Shown piece after piece: positions 24,657-37,218 of a DNA stretch of 64,000 bases. Under the pieces are notes generated by a model. It did no database searches and was not told where the DNA came from. It saw only the letters and a list, made by a program, of their open reading frames with translations. Every line of letters starts with the position of its first letter. Position 1 is the first letter of the stretch. The position numbers and the translations under genes were made by a program. This stretch comes from Micromonospora_I sp040659735 (GTDB lineage: Bacteria > Actinomycetota > Actinomycetes > Mycobacteriales > Micromonosporaceae): NCBI RefSeq assembly GCF_040659735.1, contig NZ_JBFANZ010000024.1:1-64000 (forward strand). The letters are read 5' to 3'.

Positions 24657-25928
24657 TCAGCGGCGGGTGAGCCGCGCGTGCCAGGCCATGGCCGCGGGAT
24701 CGGTCAGCGAAGCGACCTGGTCGATCACGACCCGCAGGCGGGCCGCGTCGTCGGGAGCGAGTTTCCAGAGCGGCGCGAAGATCGGGTCGAGTCCCTCGGG
24801 CGCACCCGCCGCCACCGCCGACACCAGCTCGGTGAGCAGCTCCCGCTGCCGGTCGTAGGCGCTGCGCGCGCCCGGCCGCCGCATCACGTAGCGCAGTGCC
24901 ATGCCCTTGAGCAGCGCGCACTGCGCGCGGATGTCGCGCGGCACGATCAGGTCGGCGACGTACCGGCGGAGCTGGTCCTCTCCGAACCGCTCCCGCGTGG
25001 CCGTCACCGCGGCCGCGACGAACCGGCCCGTCAGCACGCTGGTCATCCGTTTGAGCGCGGCCTGCGCGCGGTGGCTGCCGTCATAGGCCACCAGTGGCCG
25101 CAGCGCCGGGTCGCCCAGCAGGGTCAGCAGCACCGCGCCGAGATCGCCGGCGGACTCCGCCGAGTAGCTCTCCGCGACGTCGGCGCAGAGCGCGGCCCGC
25201 TCGTCGGCGTCGTCCAGCATCCGGCGCAGCGGGAGGTAGCCACCGTAGATGGCGTCCTCCACATCGTGCACCGAGTAGGCGACGTCGTCGGCCCAGTCCA
25301 TCACCTGGGCCTCCAGGCTGCGCCGCCCGGCCTCCGGCGCGCCCCGGCGCAGCCAGGCGAAGACCTCACCGTCGTCGGCGTAGACGCCGAACTTGCGCTC
25401 TCCGGCCCGGCGCGGCCACGGGTACTTGCAGGTCGCGTCGAGCGAGGCCCGAGTGAGGTTGAGCCCGGCGGACGACCCGTCCGGGCCGAGCACCTTGGCC
25501 TCCAACCGAGTGAGTACGCGCAGCGTCTGCGCGTTGCCCTCGAAACCGCCGCACGGCTGCGCGACCGCGTCGAGCGCCGTCTCGCCGTTGTGGCCGAACG
25601 GCGGGTGGCCAAGGTCGTGGGCGAGCCCGGCGACGTCGACCACGTCCGGGTCGCACCCGAGGCGTTCCCCCATCTCCCGGGCGATCTGGGCGACCTCCAA
25701 CGAGTGCGTCAGCCGGGTGCGCAGGAAGTCGTCCGTGGCGGTGGGCCCGACCGCGCCGGCGGTGTGCACCTGGGTCTTCGCGGCGAGCCGACGGAACCCG
25801 GCCGAGTGCAGCACCCGCGCGCGGTCGCGCTCGAAAGGGCTGCGGCTGTGGCCGGTGTCCTTCGGCGGCTCGGGGCTCCACCGCTCGGCGTCGGGCGACC
25901 CGGTCAGCGCGGCGCGCGGCGTCACCAC
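24657..25928 (-). CDS. dgt: deoxyguanosinetriphosphate triphosphohydrolase-like protein
   Basis: 423 residues from the GTG pair at 25923-25928. The HD-domain metal ligands are present: THSLEVAQ, then HDLGHPPFGHNGE. The conserved opening SPFERDRARVLHSAGFRRLAAKTQV, of which the core is RVLHSAGFRRLAAKTQV, is intact. It removes triphosphate from dGTP or other dNTPs. Dgt normally neighbours dnaG in actinobacteria. The open frame extends to 26048, but those residues are low-complexity and match no family, so I cut at the GTGs; the start is uncertain by a few codons. Confidence 0.9.
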   Translation of the reverse strand: MVTPRAALTGSPDAERWSPEPPKDTGHSRSPFERDRARVLHSAGFRRLAAKTQVHTAGAVGPTATDDFLRTRLTHSLEVAQIAREMGERLGCDPDVVDVAGLAHDLGHPPFGHNGETALDAVAQPCGGFEGNAQTLRVLTRLEAKVLGPDGSSAGLNLTRASLDATCKYPWPRRAGERKFGVYADDGEVFAWLRRGAPEAGRRSLEAQVMDWADDVAYSVHDVEDAIYGGYLPLRRMLDDADERAALCADVAESYSAESAGDLGAVLLTLLGDPALRPLVAYDGSHRAQAALKRMTSVLTGRFVAAAVTATRERFGEDQLRRYVADLIVPRDIRAQCALLKGMALRYVMRRPGARSAYDRQRELLTELVSAVAAGAPEGLDPIFAPLWKLAPDDAARLRVVIDQVASLTDPAAMAWHARLTRR

Positions 25929-26056
25929 GGACGCCCGTGGTGCGCGGTCTGATCGGTCAGCTCGGTCACCGGCCGAGCCTAGCCGCCGGGACCGACAGTG
26001 ACGGACTGTCCGGATGGCGACTGATGTGACGTGTCGTCGAGCGGACAATCAGCCGC

Positions 26057-26560
26057 GTGACCGGGCGAGTGTGGCTACGGAGCAGCCGGACGATCGGCAT
26101 GGACGAGATTGGTCCGGCGGTGCGCGGTGCCATCGAGGAGCACTGCGCCGGCCAGCTCATGGGCGAGTTGCACACCGCGACCGCCTGCTGCGCCACCCGG
26201 TCCGTGCAGGTGAGGCGGCCGGTCCTGAACGCGCGCATGTTCGACGTCGGCGACGGGCGCGAGCAGCACCGGGTCGACATCCTGCTGCCGCGCTATCTGG
26301 TCGTCGCCCGCACCGAGGCCAGCCACCGGACCCACGTCATGTCGGCGCGGCTCGCCGGCATGACGCTCGGGCCGTCGCTGACCGCCCTGCATTCGGTGAT
26401 CACCGATTTCGGGGTCGCGGTGACGGCGCAGTGGTCCGCCCACGGCACCGTGAGTTCGGTCTGGATCGGCCTCGGCGACGACGCGGACGGGTACGCGTTC
26501 CTGACCGCGCTGCGCAAGGCCGTCGCGGCGGCGGCCCGGCACCGCACAGCCAGGGGCTAG
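26057..26560 (+). CDS. conserved hypothetical protein
   Basis: 167 residues, GTG start at 26057. No signal or membrane segment. It is rich in short beta strands (RVDILLPRYLVVARTE; VAVTAQWSAHGTVSSVWIGLG) and has a CC pair at 44-45. It is divergent from dgt and overlaps the VOC gene stop by 4 bases at the 3' end. I do not recognise a family. Confidence 0.65.
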   Translation: MTGRVWLRSSRTIGMDEIGPAVRGAIEEHCAGQLMGELHTATACCATRSVQVRRPVLNARMFDVGDGREQHRVDILLPRYLVVARTEASHRTHVMSARLAGMTLGPSLTALHSVITDFGVAVTAQWSAHGTVSSVWIGLGDDADGYAFLTALRKAVAAAARHRTARG

Positions 26561-26916
26561 ACGGGACCGCGTTGCTTGAGGACGCAGAACTCGTTCCCCT
26601 CCGGGTCGGCCAGCACGATCCAGCCGACCCCCGCGCCCTGACCGATGTCGACGTGCCGCGCGCCCATGTTGACCAGACGTTCCACCTCGGCCTCCTGGTC
26701 GGAGGGGCGCAGGTCGATGTGGAGCCGGTTCTTGAGATCCTTCGCCTCGCTCGCGGGCACGAAGACGAGGCCGGGCAACTCCTCGGCGGTGCGACGGATC
26801 TCGATCTCGTCGGGTTTCTCGTAGGTGATCTGGTAGCCGAGGGCCTCCGCCCACCACCGCGCGAGACGCGCGGGGTCACGGGCGTCGACGACCAGGTTCT
26901 CCCACTGGCTAGCCAT
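26557..26916 (-). CDS. VOC-family protein
   Basis: 119 residues with the glyoxalase-like fold: NLVVDARDPARLARWWAEAL at the start, LHIDLRPSD in the middle and IVLADPEGNEFCVL at the end. This glyoxalase_6-type group is frequent in actinobacteria, usually of unknown substrate. ATG at 26914-26916. Its 3' end overlaps the convergent hypothetical gene by 4 bases. Confidence 0.85.
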   Translation of the reverse strand: MASQWENLVVDARDPARLARWWAEALGYQITYEKPDEIEIRRTAEELPGLVFVPASEAKDLKNRLHIDLRPSDQEAEVERLVNMGARHVDIGQGAGVGWIVLADPEGNEFCVLKQRGPV

Positions 26917-27069
26917 GGGCCTTGCCTCCGTTGACGGGATCGAGGAGATGACGCCCCAGGTTACGACGCGTGCGCGTGAGCGGCAGCGCGAGCGGTTACT
27001 CAGGCACGGAGCGTGACCATAGCGGCGACCGTCGGCATCCGTTCAGCCGACATCGCCACCCGATCCGAC

Positions 27070-27129
27070 CCGTCGATCAAGGACTTCTCCGCACGCTTCT
27101 GATCGTACGAATAGGTCCTTGATCGACGG
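27070..27129. repeat. palindromic intergenic repeat, copy 2
   Basis: The outer 15 bases (CCGTCGATCAAGGAC, 27070-27084) are exactly complementary to 27115-27129. The inner part still pairs weakly. It lies 42 bases beyond the ppdK stop (27172, minus strand), where a terminator is expected. No half-site tail is seen here. Confidence 0.85.
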
Positions 27130-27171
27130 ACAGGTCGTTCGTCGACGCTCACCGCGTCGGGCCCCGCGTCG

Positions 27172-29880
<2,709 letters not shown>

Positions 29881-29908
29881 CAGAGCCTCCCACGCGCCGC
29901 CGGTCGAC

Positions 29909-29926
29909 ACTGAACGAAGGTTCAGT
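29909..29926. promoter_or_regulatory. inverted repeat in the ppdK leader
   Basis: ACTGAAC and GTTCAGT (7 bp each) flank GAAG, 29 bases upstream of the ppdK GTG. It could be an operator or a leader stem-loop. The rest of the 251-base gap up to dusB has no other feature I can support. Confidence 0.5.
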
Positions 29927-30131
29927 ACGCTCTCCGTACCCCATCGTCGGACTTCCGTACCAGGGGAACCAATGGCCATTGGTGGGCGAAGGCTAAGCGA
30001 CTGCACGGTTAGCCGGGAGGGTTCGGTGACGAGTCGCACAGTGGCCCGGGCTGGGGACGTTCGTACGGTTTCCTGGGAGCGCTACCACGCGCAACAGTGC
30101 GCATTCGGGCTGGTAGCGGCACGGACGACCG

Positions 30132-31283
30132 TCAGCCGCCGGAGTCGGCGAGCTCGGCGCCCTCCGGCACCGCCTCGTCGTCACGGCTGTCGAGCCAACC
30201 GTCGGGCAGGAACACCTTCCCCGGCGAGTTCGTGCGCCCGCGGGGCTGGCCGAGCGTGTCGGTCGGGAAGGGCTCCGCGGAATCGAGCCTGCCGAGCAGG
30301 TCGTCGAGCTCGGCCAGGCTGGTGATCATGGCGAGCGACCGGCGCAGCTCGCTGCCGATCGGGAAGCCCTTCAGGTACCAGGCGACGTGCTTGCGGAAGT
30401 CCGTGCAGGCGTCCCGTTCGCTGCCGAACGCCTCGCTCAGCAACTCGGCGTGGCGCCGCATCGCCGTCGCCACCTCACCCAACAGCGGCAGCGCCCGCTC
30501 CGACCGCCCGTTGAACGCGGCCGCCAGGTCCGCGAAGAGCCACGGCCGCCCCAGACACCCGCGTCCGACGACCACCCCGTCGGCGCCGGTGTGCGCGACC
30601 ATCCGCAGCGCGTCGTCGGCCTCCCAGATGTCGCCGTTGCCCAGCACCGGCACGTCCAGCGCCTGCTTGAGCGTGGCGATCGCGTCCCAGTCCGCCTGTC
30701 CCGAATAGCGCTGCGCCGCCGTACGCCCATGCAGGGCGACCGCGGCCACCCCGGCGTCCTGCGCGGCGAGCCCCGCGTCGACGTACGTCAGATGCTCGTC
30801 GTCGATGCCCTTGCGCATCTTGACCGTGACCGGCACCCCGGCGGGCGCCGCGGCGTCGACGGCCGCCCGCACGATGCGGGCGAAGAGCCGGCGCCGCCAC
30901 GGCAGGGCCGACCCACCCCCCTTGCGGGTCACCTTCGGGACGGGGCAGCCGAAGTTGAGGTCGATGTGGTCGGCGAGGTTCTCCTCGACCACGATCCGCA
31001 CCGCGGCGGCCGTGACGTCCGGGTCGATGCCGTAGAGCTGCAGGCTCCGCGGGCGCTCCTCCGGGTCGAACGCGATCATGCGCCGGGTCTTCGGGTTCCG
31101 TTCCACGAGCGCGGTAGTGGTGATCATCTCGCAGACGTAGAGACCGCCCCCCTGCTCCCGGCAGAGCTTCCGGAAGGCGATGTTGGTGATCCCGGCCATC
31201 GGCGCGAGCACCACGGGCGGCCACACCTGGTGCGGTCCGAGGGTGAGCGGGCGAAGGGCAGGGGGCGCGGCGGTGACGGTCAC
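30132..31283 (-). CDS. dusB: tRNA-dihydrouridine synthase
   Basis: 383 residues. The FMN-barrel motif APMAGITNIAFR and the catalytic-cysteine motif NFGCPVPKVTRKGGGSALP are present, followed by VTVKMRKGID and GNGDIWEADDA. It reduces uridines in tRNA D-loops. GTG at 31281-31283. The C-terminal extension after residue 330 (GQPRGRTNSPGKVFLPDGW) is typical of actinobacterial DusB. Confidence 0.94.
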   Translation of the reverse strand: MTVTAAPPALRPLTLGPHQVWPPVVLAPMAGITNIAFRKLCREQGGGLYVCEMITTTALVERNPKTRRMIAFDPEERPRSLQLYGIDPDVTAAAVRIVVEENLADHIDLNFGCPVPKVTRKGGGSALPWRRRLFARIVRAAVDAAAPAGVPVTVKMRKGIDDEHLTYVDAGLAAQDAGVAAVALHGRTAAQRYSGQADWDAIATLKQALDVPVLGNGDIWEADDALRMVAHTGADGVVVGRGCLGRPWLFADLAAAFNGRSERALPLLGEVATAMRRHAELLSEAFGSERDACTDFRKHVAWYLKGFPIGSELRRSLAMITSLAELDDLLGRLDSAEPFPTDTLGQPRGRTNSPGKVFLPDGWLDSRDDEAVPEGAELADSGG

Positions 31284-31345
31284 GCCGTCAAGAATTCCAC
31301 GGCCCTGCGCGGAACACCCACTCGGCCACCGGCCTGAGCTGCGCA

Positions 31346-31390
31346 GAACGGCCCCTCTCCGCCTCGTCGCGAGGCAGGAAGGGGCCGTTC
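31346..31390 (-). terminator. terminator of glyS
   Basis: An outer 11-bp perfect stem (31346-31356 with 31380-31390) encloses an inner 6-bp stem (31361-31366 with 31370-31375). It sits 8 bases after the minus-strand glyS stop at 31399. Confidence 0.75.
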
Positions 31391-31398
31391 GTCACACG

Positions 31399-32778
<1,380 letters not shown>

Positions 32779-32934
32779 GAATTTCCTCACTACGCCGGCT
32801 GGCGGTCGGCGGGGACGGGGACGTATGAAACAGCAGGCACAACGGTACGGCCACCGACGGCCGACGCCCAGCAGATTACCCCGGCCGGACGCGGGAGCCG
32901 TCGCCGGCCGCGCCGCCGGTCCACGGCGGGAGCG

Positions 32935-33519
32935 CTAGCGGACCCCGCAGACCTCGAACTCCCCGGTCCCGGAGTCCTGCGCGAGCACGACGCGCACCGT
33001 TCGCCCACCGCCACGGGCATAGGTCACGTCCACCGGCACGATCACCTCGTTGGCGATCGTGGCGTCCCGGACGGTGTACGAGGTGATCTGCGGCTCCGCG
33101 GCCACCCGTCGTTCGAACTCCGGTGGCGACTCGCGGCGCCGGACGTCGCCACAGAGCAGCGCGTACGCCTTGTCGTACTCCTCCTGCTCCACGGCGTCGA
33201 AGTACTCCCCGACCACGACCCGCGCCCGCTCGTTGACCGCCTGCGTGCCGGTCACCGCGAGGCCGAGCAGCGCCGCCCCTCCGCCGCCGCAGCAGAGCAC
33301 CACCGCGAGGGCCGCCACGCCGAGGCCGATCCAGAGCCGGGTGGTGCGTCCTTCGGTGGGAGGCGCGGCGAAGGGCGGGGAGACCCCCGGCCCCGGCGGC
33401 GGCACGGGCACACCCGGCGGCGGCACGGGCACACCGGGCGGCGGCGGGCCGCCCGCGCCCCAATCCGGACCGCGGGGTACGGCGTGCGGCGGCGGGCCGG
33501 CCGGTCCGGAAACGGTCAT
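32935..33519 (-). CDS. proline-rich single-pass membrane protein
   Basis: 194 residues. A cytoplasmic Pro/Gly-rich N-terminus has two GVPVPPP repeats. A membrane segment follows at about 65-90 (LWIGLGVAALAVVLCCGGGGAALLGLAV), within which I cite ALAVVLCCGGGG. An external domain of about 100 residues (VVGEYFDAVEQEEYDKAYALL) resembles DUF4878/NTF2-like lipoprotein domains. Function unknown. It is a tandem neighbour of the monooxygenase-like gene upstream. Confidence 0.8.
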   Translation of the reverse strand: MTVSGPAGPPPHAVPRGPDWGAGGPPPPGVPVPPPGVPVPPPGPGVSPPFAAPPTEGRTTRLWIGLGVAALAVVLCCGGGGAALLGLAVTGTQAVNERARVVVGEYFDAVEQEEYDKAYALLCGDVRRRESPPEFERRVAAEPQITSYTVRDATIANEVIVPVDVTYARGGGRTVRVVLAQDSGTGEFEVCGVR

Positions 33520-33543
33520 GAGGGCAAGGGTAGTGGTTGCCGC

Positions 33544-33885
33544 TCAGCGGCTCGGATCCGTGGCCCGGTCGCTGGTCGACACGGCGACCACGCCGCCCGG
33601 TTCCGCGCTGGCGAGCGGTTCGTACGCCGACGGCTCGTCCAGCGACTCTGCGAGCAGTGGGGTGGCGTACACCTTCACGTCGAACGCCCCGAGGGCGCGG
33701 CGGTAGGTGCCGACCGACTCCCACTCGGTCACCAGGCACCAGTGGTCCGGCTCGTCCAGCGAGCGGGTGAGCTGGCCGTGCCGGTATCCGGGTCGGCCAG
33801 CGAGCGCGGCGAGCGCCGCATGGGCCCGCTCGGTGAACGCGCCGGCTCCGTCCTCGGTCACGACAAACCGGTTCATCACCAGCAC
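33544..33885 (-). CDS. antibiotic biosynthesis monooxygenase (ABM) domain protein
   Basis: 113 residues with the dimeric alpha/beta ABM fold: LVMNRFVVTEDGAGAFTERA, RPGYRHGQLTRSLDEPDHW, then LVTEWESVGTYRRAL. Small ABM proteins include heme-degrading and quinone-oxidising enzymes; the catalytic type is unclear. The start at 33883-33885 is a GTG with GGAGGAAAG upstream. It is 24 bases from the proline-rich gene and probably in one transcript. Confidence 0.82.
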   Translation of the reverse strand: MLVMNRFVVTEDGAGAFTERAHAALAALAGRPGYRHGQLTRSLDEPDHWCLVTEWESVGTYRRALGAFDVKVYATPLLAESLDEPSAYEPLASAEPGGVVAVSTSDRATDPSR

Positions 33886-33940
33886 GCGCTTTCCTCCTCA
33901 GTGTCCCAGCAGAACCGGGTGTCTCATTAGAGTCTGTCGG

Positions 33941-34198
33941 ATGCAGCCTACGCAGAACGATCCGCTGGCCCGGCTCGCCCGGCTCAACCCGACGGCGGTC
34001 TTCCTCGGCGCGCTGGTGCTGGTGCTGGCGGGCTTCTTCGCCCCCGGGATCATCGGCGGGGCGTTGCTGCTGGTCCTCGCCGCCGGCCTGGTGGCGCTGC
34101 TGGTGACGACGTGGCCGGTCCAGGCGCCCCGTACCCGGCTGCTCCGCCTGCTCGTCCTGGGCCTGCTGATCACCGCGGCGCTGATGAAGATCTTCTGA
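33941..34198 (+). CDS. small two-helix membrane protein
   Basis: 85 residues. A short polar N-terminus (MQPTQNDPLARLARLNPT) is followed by two or three hydrophobic stretches (FLGALVLVLAGFFAPG; LLLVLAAGLVALLV) and a basic loop. The family is not recognised with certainty (DUF6703-like is possible). ATG at 33941. It is followed by a small T-tailed hairpin and the zinc operon. Confidence 0.7.
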   Translation: MQPTQNDPLARLARLNPTAVFLGALVLVLAGFFAPGIIGGALLLVLAAGLVALLVTTWPVQAPRTRLLRLLVLGLLITAALMKIF

Positions 34199-34211
34199 CC
34201 CGTTTCCCCAT

Positions 34212-34232
34212 CGCATGCACCCATGCGTTTTT
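34212..34232 (+). terminator. short intrinsic terminator before the zinc operon
   Basis: CGCATG and CATGCG (34212-34217, 34222-34227) form a 6-bp stem with a 4-base loop followed by five T residues (34228-34232). It is one of the few classical T-tailed terminators in the window. Confidence 0.6.
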
Positions 34233-34252
34233 GACAATCATTCTCATTGTCG
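34232..34252 (+). promoter_or_regulatory. Zur box
   Basis: TGACAATCATTCTCATTGTCG is 21 bases; its core GACAAT-N7-ATTGTC is a perfect inverted repeat, close to the actinobacterial Zur consensus (TGANAATGATTNTCA type). It lies 15 bases before the znuA start, so zinc-bound Zur would block transcription. Confidence 0.8.
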
Positions 34253-34266
34253 CGGAGAGTTGGGGC

Positions 34267-35214
34267 ATGCCCAGCCGCACCGCTCTCCGCCGTACCCTCG
34301 CCGCGACCGCGGCCGCGCTCCTCACCCTCGGTGGCGCCGCCGCCTGTTCGGCCGGCTCGGCCGACGCCGACCCCAACCGGGTGACGGTGGTCGCCGCGTT
34401 CTACCCGCTGCAGTTCGTCGCCGAGCGGATCGGTGGCGACGCCGTGCGGGTGACCAACCTCGCCAAGCCCGGCGCGGAGCCGCACGACCTGGAGCTCAAC
34501 CCGCGGCAGGTCGGCCAGATCAGCGACGCGAAGCTGGTGGTCTATCTCAAGGGCTTCCAGCCGGCGGTCGACGACGCGGTGGCGCAGCAGGCCGACAACC
34601 ACGCCTTCGACGTCGCCACGGTCGCGCCGCTGCTCGACGCGAGCGCGGGAGGGCACGAGCACGAGGGTGAGCCGGGGCACAAGGAGGAGCAGAGCGGCAA
34701 GGATCCGCACGTCTGGCTCGACCCCACCCGGCTCGCCGCGATCGGCGACAAGCTCGCCGAGCGGCTCGCCGCCGCCGACCCCGACCACGCCGCCGACTTC
34801 CCGGCGCGGGCCAGCGCTCTCCGCGCCGACCTGGAGAAACTGGACCGGGAGTACGAGCAGTCGCTGAAGACCTGCCAGCGCCGGGAGGTGGTGACGAGCC
34901 ACAGCGCCTTCGGCTACCTCGCGCAGCGCTACAAGCTCGAACAGATCAGCGTCGCCGGGCTGACTCCGGAGGACGAGCCGTCGGCGCAGCGGCTGGTCGA
35001 GGTGGCGAGCGAGGCACGGGAGCACAAGGCCAGCACGATCTTCTTCGAGACGCTGGTGAGCCCGAAGGTCGCCGAGACCATCGCCCGTGAGGTGGGGGCG
35101 CAGACCGCCGTCCTGGACCCGATCGAAGGACTGCAGCCCGGCACGGGCGGCGACTACCTTTCGGTCATGCGCACCAACCTCGCCGCGCTCAAGCCGGCGC
35201 TGGGCTGCTCGTGA
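34267..35214 (+). CDS. znuA: zinc ABC transporter substrate-binding lipoprotein
   Basis: 315 residues. The lipoprotein signal ends near LGGAAACSAG. Zinc ligands of the ZnuA/TroA fold are in GAEPHDLEL, DPHVWLDP and TSHSAFGYL, and a flexible His/Glu loop (GGHEHEGEPGHKEE) precedes the second. It captures Zn outside the membrane. ATG at 34267 with GGAGAG upstream; the longer frame to 34111 overlaps the previous gene. First gene of znuA-znuC-znuB, behind a Zur box. Confidence 0.93.
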   Translation: MPSRTALRRTLAATAAALLTLGGAAACSAGSADADPNRVTVVAAFYPLQFVAERIGGDAVRVTNLAKPGAEPHDLELNPRQVGQISDAKLVVYLKGFQPAVDDAVAQQADNHAFDVATVAPLLDASAGGHEHEGEPGHKEEQSGKDPHVWLDPTRLAAIGDKLAERLAAADPDHAADFPARASALRADLEKLDREYEQSLKTCQRREVVTSHSAFGYLAQRYKLEQISVAGLTPEDEPSAQRLVEVASEAREHKASTIFFETLVSPKVAETIAREVGAQTAVLDPIEGLQPGTGGDYLSVMRTNLAALKPALGCS

Positions 35215-35972
35215 GCCCCATCGTCATTCAGGTCGAGCATGCGACGGCCGCCTACGACGGACGTCCCGTGCTGCGTGGCGTCTCGCTCACCGTGACGGCC
35301 GGCGAGGTGGTCGCCGTCCTCGGCGCCAACGGCTCCGGCAAGTCCACCCTGGTCCGCGCCATCCTCGGCCTGGTGCCGCTCACCGGCGGCGCCGTCACCC
35401 TCTTCGGCACGCCGGCACGCCGGTTCCGGCAGTGGCGACGCATCGGCTACGTGCCGCAGCGGCTCGGCGCGGGCAGCGGCGTACCGGCCACCGTCGCCGA
35501 GGTCGTCGCCGCCGGGCGGCTGGCCCGGCGCGGCGTGTTCCGTCCCGCGCGCTCCGCCGACCGGGAGGCCGTGGCCGCCGCGCTGCGCGCCGTGGGGCTC
35601 GCCGACCGGGCCGGCGACCCGGTCGCCACCCTCTCCGGAGGCCAGCAGCAGCGCACCCTGATCGCCCGGGCGCTCGCCGGCCAGCCCGAACTGCTGGTGC
35701 TCGACGAACCGACCGCGGGGGTCGACGCCGCCAGCCAGGAGGCGTTCGCCGACGCGCTGCGCGGGTTCGTCGCCGAGGGCGGCACCGTCCTGCTCGTCGC
35801 GCATGAGCTCGGCCCGCTGCACCCGCTGATCAGCCGGGCGGTCGTGGTCCATCACGGAGAGATCGCGCACGACGGTCCGGTGCCGTCGCCCGCGGGTCAC
35901 CACGCGGAGCCGGGGCATGACCACGTGCATCCGCACGCTCCGACGGAATCGTCGCGGATGTGGAGCGCATGA
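35211..35972 (+). CDS. znuC: zinc ABC transporter ATP-binding protein
   Basis: 253 residues. Walker A GANGSGKST, signature LSGGQQQRT and Walker B LVLDEPTAGVD are intact. The His-rich C-terminus (HHAEPGHDHVHPHAP) may sense or shuttle zinc. GTG at 35211 overlaps the znuA stop (GTGA). Confidence 0.93.
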   Translation: MSPIVIQVEHATAAYDGRPVLRGVSLTVTAGEVVAVLGANGSGKSTLVRAILGLVPLTGGAVTLFGTPARRFRQWRRIGYVPQRLGAGSGVPATVAEVVAAGRLARRGVFRPARSADREAVAAALRAVGLADRAGDPVATLSGGQQQRTLIARALAGQPELLVLDEPTAGVDAASQEAFADALRGFVAEGGTVLLVAHELGPLHPLISRAVVVHHGEIAHDGPVPSPAGHHAEPGHDHVHPHAPTESSRMWSA

Positions 35973-36850
35973 ACCTCTTCCAGTACGACTTCATGATCCG
36001 CGCGTTGATCGCCGCGCTCGTGATCGGGCTGACCGCACCGGCGCTCGGGATCTACCTCGTGCAGCGCCGCATGTCGCTGATCGGCGACGGCGTCGGCCAT
36101 GTCGCGCTGACCGGCGTCGGCGTCGGACTGCTGCTCGACCAGTCCCCCATCCTCACCGCCATGCTGGTCGCCGCCGCCGGCGCCGTCACCATCGAACTGA
36201 TCCGGGAACGCGGTCGCACCTCCGGTGACCTCGCCCTCGCGCTGCTCTTCTACGGCGGCATCGCCGGCGGCGTCATGCTCGTCGGTCTGTCGGCCAACCG
36301 CAGCAACGCCAACCTGATGGCGTACCTCTTCGGCTCGCTGACCACCACCTCCCCCGCCGACCTGGTGGTGATCGTGGTGCTCGCGGTGACGCTGCTCGCC
36401 GCGATGCTGCTGCTGCGTCCCGCGCTCTTCGCGATCTCCCACGACGAGGAGTACGCGAAGGTCTCCGGTCTGCCGGTGCGCACACTCAACCTGCTGCTCG
36501 CGGTGACCACCGCGATGACCGTCACGATCGCCATGCGCACGGTCGGGCTGCTGCTGATCAGCGCCATGATGGTCGTGCCGGTGGCGACCGCCCAGCAGGT
36601 CACCCGCGGCTTCCGCAGCACGATGGCGCTCGCGATGGGGGTCGGCGTGCTCGCCGCCGGCTGCGGGGTGTGGCTCGCCGGTCAGGCCAACACCGCGCCC
36701 GGCGCCACCATCGTCGTGCTGGCCATCGCCGCGTTCCTCGCGGTGGCGCTCGGCGCCGCGCTCCGGCGCGCGCTGCGCCGACGGTCCGTGCCGGTGGCCC
36801 ACCATCCCGCCCCCGAGCTCGAACCGCCCGACGTGGTGCTCGAACGCTGA
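35969..36850 (+). CDS. znuB: zinc ABC transporter permease
   Basis: 293 residues with eight or so hydrophobic segments and the ABC-3 family pattern (LGIYLVQRRMSLIGDGVGHVAL, cited core RRMSLIGDGVGH; AVTTAMTVTIAMRTVG). ATG at 35969 overlaps the znuC stop (ATGA), with GGAG upstream. The C-terminal cytoplasmic tail has a few His residues. A GC hairpin 26 bases later probably ends the operon. Confidence 0.93.
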   Translation: MNLFQYDFMIRALIAALVIGLTAPALGIYLVQRRMSLIGDGVGHVALTGVGVGLLLDQSPILTAMLVAAAGAVTIELIRERGRTSGDLALALLFYGGIAGGVMLVGLSANRSNANLMAYLFGSLTTTSPADLVVIVVLAVTLLAAMLLLRPALFAISHDEEYAKVSGLPVRTLNLLLAVTTAMTVTIAMRTVGLLLISAMMVVPVATAQQVTRGFRSTMALAMGVGVLAAGCGVWLAGQANTAPGATIVVLAIAAFLAVALGAALRRALRRRSVPVAHHPAPELEPPDVVLER

Positions 36851-36875
36851 CCGGGTCCGGGATCGCCGGGCGGAC

Positions 36876-36900
36876 GCCGGCGGCGCGGGGCGCCGCTGGC
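36876..36900 (+). terminator. terminator after znuB
   Basis: An 11-bp GC stem with one G-T pair (36876-36886 with 36890-36900) and a 3-base loop, 25 bases after the znuB stop. The smtB-like gene starts 19 bases later, so termination may be partial. Confidence 0.55.
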
Positions 36901-36918
36901 ATTGGTTACCGTTACGGG

Positions 36919-37218
36919 GTGACGACCACGAACGGATACGAGGGCTACGAAGGCGCCGGTGAACTGCTGCGTGCGCTCTCCGCCCCGCTCCGGGTCGCGA
37001 TCGTCACCGAACTCGCGGCCGGCGAGCGCTGCGTCCACGAGCTGGTCGACAAGCTCGGCGCGGCGCAGCCACTCGTCTCCCAGCATCTGCGGGTGCTGCG
37101 CGGCGCCGGGGTGGTGCACGGGTCCCGCCGCGGCCGGGAGATCGCCTACGCCCTGGTCGACGAGCACATCGCGCACATCGTGGCCGACGCGATCAGCCAC
37201 GCCCGGGAGGCCAAATGA
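36919..37218 (+). CDS. ArsR/SmtB-family repressor upstream of zur
   Basis: 99 residues. The winged helix is clear (LLRALSAPLRVAIVTELAAGER, core LRVAIVTELAAGER; QPLVSQHLRVLRGAGVV), with C-terminal His/Asp (DEHIAHIVADAISHARE) resembling the alpha-5 zinc site of SmtB. It overlaps zur by 4 bp, matching the M. tuberculosis Rv2358-Rv2359 (smtB-zur) operon, where the repressor responds to zinc. GTG start at 36919; the leader is very short. Confidence 0.9.
   Translation: MTTTNGYEGYEGAGELLRALSAPLRVAIVTELAAGERCVHELVDKLGAAQPLVSQHLRVLRGAGVVHGSRRGREIAYALVDEHIAHIVADAISHAREAK

Noticed and set aside
26929..27069. Searched for a tRNA or small RNA in the gap before repeat copy 2
   Set aside because: No cloverleaf arms, T-loop consensus or CCA-adjacent acceptor stem could be found. 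The same holds for the gaps at 11643-11969, 16007-16375 and 61705-61873.
36902..36918. GTTACCGTTAC considered as an operator for the SmtB-like repressor
   Set aside because: It is a short direct repeat, not a 12-2-12 inverted repeat, and is adjacent to the start codon; evidence is too thin to call.
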